Of a stretch of 64,000 nucleotides of DNA, positions 22,833 to 34,400 are shown piece by piece. The position numbers and the translations under genes are program-made. The stretch comes from Zopfochytrium polystomum (taxonomy: Eukaryota; Chytridiomycota; Chytridiomycetes; Chytridiales; Chytridiaceae), in the NCBI GenBank assembly GCA_025765615.1, contig JAIVFJ010000002.1, forward strand, positions 620,001-684,000, given 5' to 3'. The notes beneath the pieces were generated by a model. That model was not told where the DNA came from. It did not search any database and saw only the letters and a list, made by a program, of their open reading frames with translations. Within the stretch, counting starts at the first letter, position 1. Each line of letters begins with the position of its first letter.

Positions 22833-24678
22833 ATGTACCGCGTTGAGATACCCCTCGATTCGCTCCAGCAGGCTGCGATAACCCGACGACAAAACCTCGA
22901 TCGTGACCGCAAGACCCGGATATTTGACCCAAAGATCAGAACTATAGGGGTGAAGTAGCGCCACCGAGGATCGATCAACAGAAACCGTATTCGTGGGCCG
23001 AATTCCTTCGGCCATAGCTCTCTGACCACTTTCATGGTCCCTCGATCGTTTTGACATGCAGATCGATGCGCAAGCCCTTGATGAGCAGATCAGAATCAAA
23101 AATGCTATCAAAGCAGTTGAGGCGGAACGCGAGGCTGCCTTTGGTAACAGAGCCGCTCCAAATTAACAACTGCCCAGCTGCCGCTCACGTCGCTGACTTT
23201 CGCCTATCAACCACCGTCTACTCACTTGGACACCTTAAACGCGCCGCGATGCTGGGTTGACGTGCCCTCTTCAAACCCCAACTACTGAAAAAAATCTCCC
23301 CTCCCAGACCAGTACTCAAAGTACACCAACCAAGTCCTCACCATCATGGACGACCGCACCGCGCAGGCGCGCCGCGACCACCTCGCGGCGATGAACCGGT
23401 TCCGGCAAGGCCAGCAGCAGCCGCACCAGCGCCGCGACTTTGACCTGTACGACCCGCTGGCACTGAAGAAGGACCGCCCCGCGCGCGTCGGCGACGCCGA
23501 CCCCCGCTGCGGCGTGTCGGGGTGCCAGCGCTTTGAGGGCGAGGACTTGGAGGCGGGCGAAAGGGAGCGGAGGCAGAAGGAGCAGAGGAGGGTGTGGGCG
23601 GAGATGCAGGTTGCGGAGCGGGATAGGAAGAGGAGGGAGGAAGAGGAGGAGAAGCGGTGAGTTGATGACAATCTTTCTTTTTTGTTGTCGTGTAAAGGGC
23701 GGTCTGGTGGTGAACATTGACCTTTGGGCCTGCTGACTTGATGCTTATTTGTAGTCGCTATGACGAATACCAGCAGAACTTGGCCGATAAGACAAAGGTG
23801 ATGCAGAAAGCCATCGACGATATCCGTGCGGCCCAAGCAAAGGACGACTACAAGTTTAATCAGAGACTTGTAAGAATTAGAAGAGAGCCTTCTCTTCCCG
23901 GATGCGTGCACTGGTGCCTGACCTCCCGTTTTTTCGGCACGTCCGTCTTCAATTACACTCGCGTAGGCGGCTCAAAAGAAACAGCGCGAAGCTGTCGACC
24001 GCTTGCGAGACCTCGAGCAAAACTACAACGAAATAATGAACCACGTGAACGGTCAATTCCTTCGGGAAACACCCGAAGTGTTCAAGATTGGCGGCGGGCA
24101 TCAGTGAGGCGAATTTTTCGCCTCTTTTTTCTTTTTCGCATCCAGGATTTGACGGTCTCTTACCGCCCTCGCAGGGTTCGCGTCGATCTCTTCAAGGGAA
24201 TCACTCCTGAGCAGAAAGCCGAAATCCTCCGAAAGCAGGCCGCACAACGGGCAGAGGGAGAGGTACATATATCGCACTTTGCCGAGCCACAGAGTTAAAA
24301 TAGGAACAACTGCGTCTCCTCCACCATTTCACCAAAAAATTCCCAGGCCGCGCGCGAAGCAAAACGGCAAGAGGAAGACCGCTGGGCGCTTCAAGAAGCG
24401 ATCAACAACCGCGCCGCGATGCTGCTCGAGCGCGAAAAGGCGCGGAAGGCGCGTGAACTCGCCGTGCAGTTGCGCGAAGAGAATCTGCGAAAGGCGGAGG
24501 AGGACCGGCAGAGGTTAGTGTTTTGTTTGCTCAACTCAAAGCACAATTTGCTGGGGGGCGATTGCTTGATAGCGAAGCTTACATGTCGCGCGCCAGGTTG
24601 AATTACATAAACAAAGTCCTCTACACTAACCCACCGCGAGAGGAATACTTCGCCCAGTTCAATACCACTTCTCGCTGA
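22833..24678 (+). CDS. RIB43A-like protofilament-ribbon protein (RIBC1/2 type)
   Basis: Coiled-coil protein of the A-tubule protofilament ribbon in ciliary doublets. Exon 1 (22833-22949) encodes MYRVEIPLDSLQQAAITRRQ and RKTRIFDPKIRTIG. Exon 2 (23062-23143) continues IDAQALDEQIRIKNAIKAVE, and exon 3 starts at 23308 with DQYSKYTNQVLTIMDDR. The family marker DPRCGVSGCQRFEGEDL follows, then long Glu/Arg/Lys-rich coiled coils. At the C-terminus are VDLFKGITPEQKAEIL, a stretch ending REAKRQEEDRW, and INKVLYTNPPREEYFAQFNT, which closely matches the RIBC2 C-terminus. Splicing joins exons across 23657-23754, about 23870-23969, 24105-24175, 24262-24345 and 24513-24597. Its presence implies motile flagella. 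Confidence 0.9.
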
Positions 24679-24768
24679 TCGTGATTAAACGTGATTGCTG
24701 CAATACATACAAATAGAGAAGATTGACCATTTGAGGAACTATATAGCTATTGGAAGCAGTTATTTCAA

Positions 24769-24842
24769 GCTCTGTTAACTCAGTTGGTTAGAGTGTAGTG
24801 CTAATAACGCTAAAGTCACAGGTTCGATCCCTGTACAGAGCA
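24769..24842 (+). tRNA. tRNA-Ile (anticodon AAT)
   Basis: 74 nt, intronless. Acceptor GCTCTGT pairs with ACAGAGC, discriminator A. The D arm is ACTC..GAGT with GTTGG in the loop. The anticodon stem TAGTG/CGCTA encloses the loop CTAATAA (anticodon AAT). The T arm ACAGG/CCTGT encloses TTCGATC. A and B box sequences are present. Confidence 0.95.
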
Positions 24843-25584
24843 CTGTCGCTTCTCTCTTGTGTTCTGGTTATTTTCCGTGCGTTTCTGGCTCATTTTCTAA
24901 GTCTCGCATTGTTACAACTTGCACACTTCCTTTCGCTTTGGCTTTCTCTTACTGAGTTTTCCCTTGACCCAAGGTGCACTCAAATTCCTTCCAACGTCCA
25001 CAGCCATACGCATTATCCCTCAACTCTTTCACCATTCTCCACAACTCAATCTCCTTTCCCGGATCTTACTTTACAATAACATGTGCCCCCAGTTGTCGTT
25101 TTCATCACATATCATCTGCAGTTCAGATTCTTTGCGTACCTTAGGCTTGATGGTTCCAGCTGATACTGGCTGAGATGGTCCACCAAATCGATATGTCAAA
25201 GACTGAGGATCGGGGATTTGCAGTTTCGGTCAAGGATAAGCAGGGTTCACCTCACTCCCACACTGATCCTCAGAGGATTGTCCCTCCGATTATTCACTCT
25301 TTGTGATTGAGACTCCTGTTAGACAGATGAGTAGGGGTACTTCATGGACTAGGCAAGTAGTAGGGTTGAAACATCCCCAAGACAACAGTCCAATAAAGTT
25401 AGTTTTAGCCTATTATTTGGTTTACTTCACTCTAGGGCCAAGATCCAGGAGTCAAAGGAGTGAGTACAGTCTCATAGTTTAACCGCAAATTTAATAATGA
25501 AATCATTTCAGGTTAGGTTACAAAACCGAAGTCCTGGTAAGGTTAGCGGGCTTTCCAGGTTTCAGGTTGAAGATGGGATATGGT

Positions 25585-25970
25585 TGTTAGGCGGAACTGA
25601 CTGGTTAGCAGCAAGAGGCACAAAACGGACCCGAACCTATTGTGACTGTCAGTTATTGTTCTCACGATGCCCATGGGAGAGCGAGCCACTGCCAATGCAG
25701 ACCTGGGCTCTGGCTTGCGCTGTTGACAAATACTCCAAGTATTAAGTGGAATGGAAACCTGGTGTCAACAGTTTTCCTCCTCCTCTGCTCAAGCAGATAA
25801 TATAGGAGAGGTTTTTACCCTGTGCCAGTCACACTTGCTAAGCAAGCATTACAGCGTGCATATCATTATTATGTATCAATTCTTCAAAACAGAGTTTTTC
25901 TCTTTCTCTCCAAGTTGGGGAGAAGGACCACCCACAAACACACTCACTCACTCAGAGTAGACTGTTTACA
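25585..25970 (+). mobile_element. ~386-bp TG..CA repeat (R3), solo-LTR-like
   Basis: Direct copy of R1, beginning TGTTAGGCGGAACTGACTGG and ending GTAGACTGTTTACA. It is flanked by ATGGT on the left and AAGGT on the right, a possible 5-bp target duplication with one mismatch. The surrounding 24843-25584 and 25971-26585 show no supported gene. Confidence 0.65.
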
Positions 25971-26587
25971 AAGGTAAGACTACAACTTGGGTTTGAGGGG
26001 TTTTTAATCCTATCCCAACTGAACCCCCAAGCCCAACCAAAAGACCTTCCAATTCTGAACGTGCTAGTAATAGCCTAGTATCAACTTCTCTGGGAAATTC
26101 GCGTGTTTGAGATATTTTCTGAGGTCACGGACAACCAACGGGCCTTCCTCATCAACGTGTTGAGAGGAAAGAGCAGCCGCTCGCGAAGAGCAACAACGTC
26201 CTGGACCGCCTTGGACAGATCACAGGCACCCTCTCTCTTTCTCTCTTTCATTTTTGATTATATCGATTTCGTTAGGACAGTTTCGTCGTCAAAGGCAAAG
26301 CAATGAATCGTCACAAGACTCCATGGCCGAGACTTTACCTCCAATTAATCATCCCGAAGAAGTGTAACATAACCGAAATTCATCACTGTGCAAGAAAGTC
26401 CCCGAGACATTGCGACCACCAGGCAAAGTTTGTTCACGCAGTCCCAACCGCTGCGTCTTTTATTGATACAACAACCAGCTTCTGTCAATCGCAGGATTGT
26501 CCAAACACGTGCACTGAATCCGCTTACTTCACCCAATTCTCTGTTTCTACGACCCATCCCCATTTTTAGCAACGAAGTATTGCTCTG

Positions 26588-26927
26588 TGTTAAAATATGT
26601 ATTATAGAAATCCAATGTCCAAGCTTGTTGCTTTCAAAGAAACCTCTGGAACCTTCTAGAACATTCCTTCATGGAACCTTGTGGAACCTTCTGGAACCTT
26701 CTTTGCTTGCCTGACTTGTCTTGTTGTTGTCATTGGTATCATTGGTATCATTGTATTACCAATTGTTCTTTCTGAAACTTTCTTTGAGTCTTGACAAAGA
26801 AGACTCAAAACGTATAAAAGGGGATGGAGGACCTGTCCCATCCCTCAACCGAATTATTGTTTCCAATACAATCATCCCTCCTCTCAGTTCCTTGTCTGCC
26901 TTGTCCTGTCCTGCCCTGTTCCTGACA
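26588..26927 (+). mobile_element. possible solo LTR with promoter elements
   Basis: A ~340-bp block beginning TGTTAAAATATGTATTATAG and ending CCTGTTCCTGACA (TG..CA). It contains heat-shock-type arrays, a TATA box and a C/T-rich leader, the layout of an LTR U3-R-U5. No clear target duplication and no internal retroelement coding nearby, so it may instead be an ordinary promoter. Confidence 0.4.
26649..26701 (+). promoter_or_regulatory. heat-shock element arrays
   Basis: 26649-26666 is GAAccTTCtaGAAcaTTC, four perfect alternating pentamers. 26674-26701 is GAAccTTgtgGAAccTTCtg followed by GAAccTTC, six units with one mismatch. A TATA box, TATAAAA, lies at 26813-26819, about 110 bp downstream. 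Confidence 0.7.
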
Positions 26928-27070
26928 CAAATGATGACAAAGTCGCTGAAGCAGGGAACAATGGCTCAAAATTCATTCTTATATGTTCTGTTTCGGTTCT
27001 GCCCACACTTTATGCGCAAATTTAAGAGTTTCTTGGGGGTCACAGACATCACTATCTCGAAGCAAGCAGT

Positions 27071-27670
27071 TTGCTGAAATTCTTAGATTTGGTACTTCCA
27101 GCAATGCAAACACTTCAGAAAATCTACCCCAAGAATGGTCCTGAACAAAGCAATTTACAATCTATTGGAAGACATCAAGCGAGTTGTTCAAACATTCTTA
27201 ATTCCGTGAAATCATCTGCACTACAACTGTACTTTTCAGTTGTCCCATTTTGCCCCATTGGAAAATTTGTGGGAAAAGTTCCTGCCAACGTCTTGTGCCC
27301 TCTTTTGCTGACTGGGGAAAGAGAATATTGGCCAAACTGCATGAATGTTTTGGAGGGACACAGCCCCAGTGCTAATTGTGTGGAGTTCAGTCCAGATGGA
27401 CAGTTTATTGTTTCTGGAAGTGATGGTCCTGATGGAGATCTCGTTGCTTCTGGAAGCCAAGATTGTTCCATTAAAATTTGGAGTACACTCTCAGGACAGC
27501 AGCTGAACAATCTAGGCGGTCACAGTTCCAGGGTCAACTCGGTGGCCTTCAGTTTAGATTGCAACTGCATTGTGTCTGGAAGCAGCGCCAAACAGTGATT
27601 GTTTGGAATGCATTCAGTGGGAAACCAGTGCCCGAACTGGAGTCATTGGGCAGCGAAAGATACTTACTTT
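27071..27670 (+). pseudogene. WD40 (NACHT-WD40-type) gene relic
   Basis: Readable pieces include SSALQLYFSVVPFCPIGKFV, like the linker before WD repeats in fungal NACHT-WD40 proteins. It is followed by VLEGHSPSANCVEFSPDGQF, DLVASGSQDCSIKIW, LGGHSSRVNSVAFSLDCNC and, after a frame break, TVIVWNAFSGKPVPELE. There are about three WD blades, interrupted by a stop and a frame change, with no NACHT domain and no complete propeller. It abuts the 5' end of DNAAF5. Confidence 0.65.
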
Positions 27671-27686
27671 CTAATACTGTTTTCAG

Positions 27687-30600
27687 TCACTCCAACGCGA
27701 CGTCAACATTCTCGCGGAAGTAACATCCGACCGAGGTTCAAAGAGACGGGCACTTGAAAAGATTCAGCGTGAAACAGTTAGTCGAGGCGTTTCCGGCCTC
27801 AATCCGCAGCTCGCGACGGTCTTACTTCAAGATCTTGCCAAAACTCTCCTTCGGTGCTTTGCGGACCCTTTCGAGAAGAGCAGAGAACTCGCCATAAAAA
27901 TTATCGCCGGGTTCGTGCCGTCAACGGAAGCATTCTAATCTGACTGCCCGAACCAACGCCCAGATTCACTCCACTTGTGAGCGATATTATACCCTCGCTT
28001 CCCTATACTCTCCCAGTTCTTTCGCTACGACTCGCTCAACCGGACATTGTGGAGCCATCGGAGGAACTCAGACTTTTACTCATCATTACATTAGTGGAAC
28101 TGGTGGAGAAAGCTGGCCCTTATTTTGCTCCTGGAGTTGACGAAACGGCGAAAATTCTGCACAAAACCTTGCAAGACCCGTTTGCTGATGTAAAGAAGGT
28201 TTGGCCTGACTATTTCGGTTCTGCTACACTAACTACTTTCTCAGGAGTCCTGCCGGCTTATCATCGTTCTTTGCAATCATTGCCCTGAGCAAGTCAAACA
28301 CCACGTGCAACCGCTCTGCAAATCCCTTTCAGGCTCCCTTCTTCACCGTCACTCTGCTGTACGAGTTCTCTCGATAAAAGCCCTCCAAAGCCTCGCTCTG
28401 GTTGATGCTGGAAGCGCTTTTCACGAAGATGCAGGAACAATTTCCAATCTCCGGTCGCTGACTCTGGACAAAGCCCCAGCCGTCCGTGAACAGCTCTATA
28501 GCACTTTAACGACCTGGTTACTTCAGTTGCCGGATCGCTACTCCCTTGGCTACAAAATTTTACCCTTTATATTCAGTGGACTCTCCGACGAAGTCGAAAA
28601 GCTCGCCACAGCCTGTTGGGTGCACCTTGACAATATTGGTAAACTCTACGAAGAAGAGTGGGAGAGCCGCGTGAAAGATGAATTGGACTTGACCACTGGC
28701 GTCAACAATGCGAACTTGCAACCCCGTATGATGTAGTTTATTGTTTTTCCTTTTTGACCACTCCTTCGCAGATCGTCCACGCGTTGGGGCGCGCCGTCTG
28801 ACTCAGGACAATGTTCAGAAAATCGTGAACAAATTGCTGGAGGGAATGCAAGATTGGAGCCCTGACCTACGGGCAAAGTCGACGGCAACACTCGCTTCGT
28901 TCCTGGTGTTTGCTGAGGAAAATATCACCGGCTATATCGGCACTATCCTGCCTGTTCTCTACAAATTAGCGTCCGCGGATGATGCAATCGTGATAATTGA
29001 GGTACATCCGCAAAAATTGATTGAGCTACCAACCAACCATGCCGATTATATTTTAGATACTAAAATGCGCGGAAACCCTCGGTCGCTTCGTGAAACCATC
29101 TCTCTATACCTCTATTCTACTAAGCCATCTCGCGAATCAGTCCGAGTCCACTTCTGCTGCACGCATTGGCCTTCTCCGCATTCTTCATCGCCTCCTCTTT
29201 GGCACTGCTGCGGCACTCATTTTCGTCACAGACACTGAAAGGAACACAAAGACTCCTGCGCACTCGGTCGCCTCAGCTCTTGTCTCAGTATCTAGCGACT
29301 CGCATGTTGGTGTCTTGCGGGAAGTTGCACTCACGGCGCTGGTTCTGGCGGAAAAAATGGAAGAAGTGTCGGTTCAGACATATGATGCCGGTGGCGCTGC
29401 GACCCAAGCGGGAGGCATGGCCGTCGACAGTGCAAGTATAGGAAAGCGAGCGGTGGGAGAGGAGGGCTATTTGCTTTTTGCTACCTTGGTGACACTCTCC
29501 AGCGTGCCAGGAGACGAAAAACTTCCAGGCTGGACGGAGTTGCAGTCGTTTGTAAGCCCACCGCAGCTCTCCTGCTCCCTCATGCCGTTGGCAAATTACA
29601 ACTGACACTGTCCTATCTTGTCCTACAGACTTCCTCAGCATTCTCACTCCTATCGCACTCTCATGGTCACGAATCTGGATCTTCTGCACTCATTCCCATG
29701 TATTTTGACACGTTGCTTGGGCAACTTCGGCAGAATATCTCCGACTGGGGAAGATTCTCCTCAGAAGTTCGAGTACTGGACGCGCTGCTCGACCGTGCAG
29801 GTGAATTAGTCGGCACAAGATTGAAGGAGGTCGTGTCGGTTGTCATTGAGGCTGCTGGACAAGACGACAAGGACATAGAAGTGCGAGCCGCGTAAGTACT
29901 TAAGCTTGGCTCCGAGGATCCATGCGTCAACTCACAATATCATGTTTCGTTTGAAGGGTTCTTGAAACACTGCTGAAACTTCTGAACCGACCGAATGACC
30001 CTCTCAATTCTGCCAACACGCTTTCTGAATTCTCATCACATCTAGTTGACGGTGTTCTCCTTCCAACAGCAACTTGGAAGCCGGGAAGGAAGCTTTCTCG
30101 GCTTCGACTTCTATCCATTCAATCACTTGTGCGCCTGTTGGAAGGACCTCACAGGGAAGGACATTTCGAAAGTAACGGAATAGGGTGGATCCCATCTTCG
30201 ACTGTGGAGTCGTGGCTGGCTGAGAGCCATCGGTATCTTCCCGTAACACTTGGTGCGCTCGACGAAGATGAAATATCTCTTCGAATGGCGGGATTGACCG
30301 CATTGCGTCTGTTACTGGAGGGGTGCTGCGCACGTCCTACAGTCCGGATGCATGGTGCGTTTTCGTAGTAGATAAATCGGTTTCTTGTTTAGTAATGAAT
30401 TTTCTTCAGCGTTTAACTTCAAGCAAATCTACCCCGAGCTGTTAAAGCGCCTCGACGATGCTGCTGACGATGTGCGTGTGGCTGCGTGCACAGTGGTGAT
30501 TTCAATGACTCGCGCTATCGCTGTATGGCATATCCAAATGGACGCTCATTGCCACTCAGGAATCAGAGGGCCAGAAGAAGCGGCAGTTGACGGTGACTCT

Positions 30601-30873
30601 GTCCCAGATGCCTACGTGGAAACAAGGCTGGACAACGTGCACTGGAGCGCGATGTTGCGGGGCGTCGTTGTGCACACCGATGATTCGAATCCGATGGTTC
30701 AGGTGAGACTTGGGTAAAGCGAGATGGAACTGCTGCTAACACCGACACAGGACGCGGCTTTGAATGCTGTTCAAGCTGTTTGTAAGATGGCGCCAGTGGA
30801 AGCGGTACATACCATAGACGTCTCGCTCTATCGGAACGTGAACCAGCTTAGAGTGGTGATGGGAATGATATAA
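27687..30873 (+). CDS. DNAAF5: dynein axonemal assembly factor 5 (HEATR2 type), 5' end unresolved
   Basis: HEAT-repeat protein that acts in the cytoplasm to preassemble axonemal dynein arms. The first recognisable exon follows a TTTTCAG acceptor at 27686 and reads LQRDVNILAEVTSDRGSKRR. It then splices to FTPLVSDIIPSLPYTLPVL and, through ADVKK|ESCRLIIVLCNHCPEQ, into SAVRVLSIKALQSLALVDAG. The DRPRVGARRLTQDNVQKIV segment after 28771 matches the HEATR2 region following the acidic linker. Further exons carry HEAT helices (for example MYFDTLLGQLRQNISDW, VRVLDALLDRAGELVG, IYPELLKRLDDAADDVRVA). The gene ends LRVVMGMI at 30873, with AATAAA just beyond. The initiating exon (perhaps 15-30 residues) is not identified; the WD40 relic occupies the place where it would be expected. 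Confidence 0.85.
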
Positions 30874-31400
30874 ACAATAAATAACAGCTTATCAAGCTTG
30901 GATTGCGCACAAGGGACTGAGACGAGAAAGTGTGTTCCTCTGAAGGTGCGGAAAAGGGGAAGGGGGAGGGCTCTCCCAACCCATCCATGTCCATGGCGCA
31001 GTGGTTTGTCGCCCACCAAGCTTATTCGGGACACACCCTGTGAATTCACCACACCCCTCCCCGATGGTGTTCGAAACGGTGTGTGGCGCGGGCTGAGTGG
31101 CGAGGGCAAACAAAGTGGGATCGAGAGGGAAAGAAAAACTTCGATTCAAGGTTAAGTTTGTTCCCGGGCAAAGGACCGACCGTTGGAGATTAAGCTGGAC
31201 GAATATTCGCACCCCACATCTTTTTCTTCTTCTTTAATCCAACACTTTTGCTGCTCTCCCAACAAAGCAACATAAACCTCCATGCACATCGACTTACTTC
31301 ACATAACAGAATTGACCCAAATTAAGAATAGAATGGACTATGTTGCGTGAAAAACATCGTGCATGAAAACGGGTTTCCAAAGTTTACCAAACTTGCTGGC

Positions 31401-34400
31401 TCAAGGCAGCTCCAACGCCTTTTGTCCCTCGCGTACAAACTCCCTGCTCTTGATGCTGGTCCTGAACAGGGCTTTTCGTTTCGCAATCTCGTCTCCCTTT
31501 CTTTTCCGGCTGGATTTCTTTAGTTCCGCTCTGCGGGCCTTCATCTTGGCGGCCGCTTCAGGGTTCTCGACGACCTGCGACAAAAAAAAAAAAAAAAAAA
31601 AAGGAAAAGAAAGAGTGAAAATAGAAAGGGTGAGTGAAAGAAAAATTAGTAACCCCCCCAGATACAACAACAAACGACTCGGGAACAGCCCAGCCTGTCA
31701 CTAACCAGCAATTTTCTCTTGACCCGGCGTTCATCCCGGACTTGCTGGATGCCGCGGCTGATTTCATTGTAGGCTTCGAGATAGATCTCCGGCCCTGCAT
31801 ACTTGCTCAAGACTTCCATCACCTCCTTTGCAAAGTTGCGAAGGTCATCTAAACGCAAGAAATAAAAAAAGGCCCGCCGAGAAGTCAGGATTTTGCGCTC
31901 AATTCGTGGGGTAACAGCTGAACTGACCAATTCCTTCCCCCTTGGTGGTGACATCCTCCGCCGTTCGGTGCAAAACGCTCAGAGACAGGAGCAGGTACGG
32001 CTTCAGCTCAGACTTGTCGATGAAGTGTGTCATTGCACCGAGCCACTGGAAAACACTGCGTCGCTGTAAGGACAAACAAAAGTGAGCAACAATGATGCGA
32101 GTTTAGACTATAAAGTGTTATCATTGAATCAAAGAGAACTCACAAGGAGAGGTCTGCGTGGGGAGCTGATATCTCCTCTTGCCATGTACACCATCTTGCG
32201 GTACACCCTCAGCAGCAACGTGCGAGGCGACCTGTGAAGTGAAGTGGCACCATGCTCTGCCGCAATAACGGCTTCAATGGCTCCTTCTTCGGCGTCCTCC
32301 TTCACATTGCCTCTGACGACCAGCATGCAACGACCCAAAAACACCATGTTCTTGACCACCTGCTTTGCGAGATCTTCGTTCAGCACGTCGCACAAAAGTT
32401 GCCGGCGGGTGGCATCTGCCAATTGGAAGACACTCTCTGCTGAGTCAAGAAGCACTGACGCAGCGGTGGGCTCGGTGTCGGCTGAAGGCTGTGATTTCGC
32501 TTTCTGGATGGGGCGAGTTGGGTCGACCGTTGCAAACAGGTTTCCAAGCATGCGGGCAGCCTGCTGCTTGATCCACAGATGTGGGTGCCGCAGAAGCGTC
32601 TTCACAGAAGTCCAGATGCGCGCCTGTGTCGATCCGACTGTCGCTTCCAAGTTTGACGCAGCTTGCAGCTTGGCAAAGGTCTTCATTGCGTAGTAGCCAA
32701 TTTCCCATCGCGTGTTCTTCACATCTGGAATGACAATGTCTCTCTCTTCTTCATCCAAGTCGACTTGGCTTGCAGCTTCAATCCTTTCCATCTCTGCAAT
32801 TGTTGCAGCGAGCGCCTTCTCAATGTTCACAAGCATAGGTGGAATGAACTCTTTCGTCTTGCTCACTCCAAGAGCTTCAATAAACAGGCCAAACACTTGA
32901 ATTGCAGCTCGCGGCATGGAGGGGTTGGTTCTGTCCACAATCCATTGCGTCAATAGGACAAACGTTGCATCAAGTTTTTCCTGCTCAAATCGCTTCAATA
33001 GGCGAATGATGACTTTTGCGCTATGTTCACGGCACTTGGCACTTTCGTCATTGACAAGTGACATGACGAGAGCGCAGAAGAGAAGCTCAGAATATTCCGC
33101 CAAATTACTCTCTGAGAATTTGGAAACAAATAGCTCAATGAAATAGATCATTGAATTTCGGCCAGATTCGTAAACATAAGACTGGAGGTTCTTGATAATG
33201 TAGGTTAAATGCTTCTGAACTTTCAGCGGCCCCTGCGGATATTCAGTAAGGAACTGCATGAATGCTGCACGGCAGAGCTCTTGCATGCGGGAGCTTTGGC
33301 TTGTAACAGTGAGCCGTAGAATAATATCCATCAAATCATAAACCTCTTTTGAAATGTGCTTTCTTGAAAGTATGGCGCGAATCAAAGCAAAAGTCGTCAT
33401 ATGACTGCCAGGCTCCTCCAGGTCAGGGGTAAGCATTTCAATGACTGTAGAAAGCTGTTGAGCACTTAGATTTGCATAACTGCAGTCTCTTATGATTCCA
33501 GCCACGAGTCTGAATGCTGATTGAACAACTTCCACAGTTGTCTTGCTTGCATGTCTAGTGATAACTTCAAACAATTTGAAAATGATAGCTGGCATTCCTG
33601 TCTCGAGGGAGGGCAAGGGCCATGTTGTAAGCAATACCAGTGCTCGAGTTGCTGCATTGAAAACGCTCGTGTGTGGAGAATACAGAGACTTTCCAAGCAA
33701 CGTCACCAACGGATCAATCATTGTGAGGTGAGCAGGGACGCCAGGCTTCACTGTTCCACGCTTTATCAGGGTCGACAGCAGAGAAAGTCCAAACTCGATA
33801 AACAGGTGGGCATTTGCACTGAAGTAGACAAGCGTGTCTTGTAGCTCATCCTTGCGACTGAGTTTAACACGATGTCTGTCGTCCACCTCAGACGCTTTCT
33901 TTGACACCTTCACCTGCGAAAGCGGGAGGTTCTCTGACAGCAAACCGTGGATGAATACAAGAATCTGCTGAATGTCCAGCTTGGGGTTTGAAGCAAGTCC
34001 AATGGAGATGTGCCGAAGCACCTCTTTTAGCTTGTGAATGGTGCCCGAGTTTGACGTCTCCAGCATTATTTCCTTCAAAGGTAGAAGCAACACAGAGGCT
34101 TTCTCAGCTCGAATTGACTTTGACAAGAGTTCAAATGAGTTGAAGCTTTTCGTTGAGCGCATCTCAGCCATCTTGTTCTTCAGTGCGTCAACAGTGCGCT
34201 CCTCTCCTGTATCCCCGAAAATGTCGTTGATGAAAATCCGCACCATTGGCGCAGCACACTCATCCAAGCTCTCTGGTGGGAATTTGTCTGCAACTCCGAC
34301 AAGGAGCATGTGGATGGTATACCCGAGGACATGCAGCTGATAACCACGCTTCAGAGCAGACTCCAGCTCTTTGACCACGTACAGGAAGTAAGAAGGTCCC

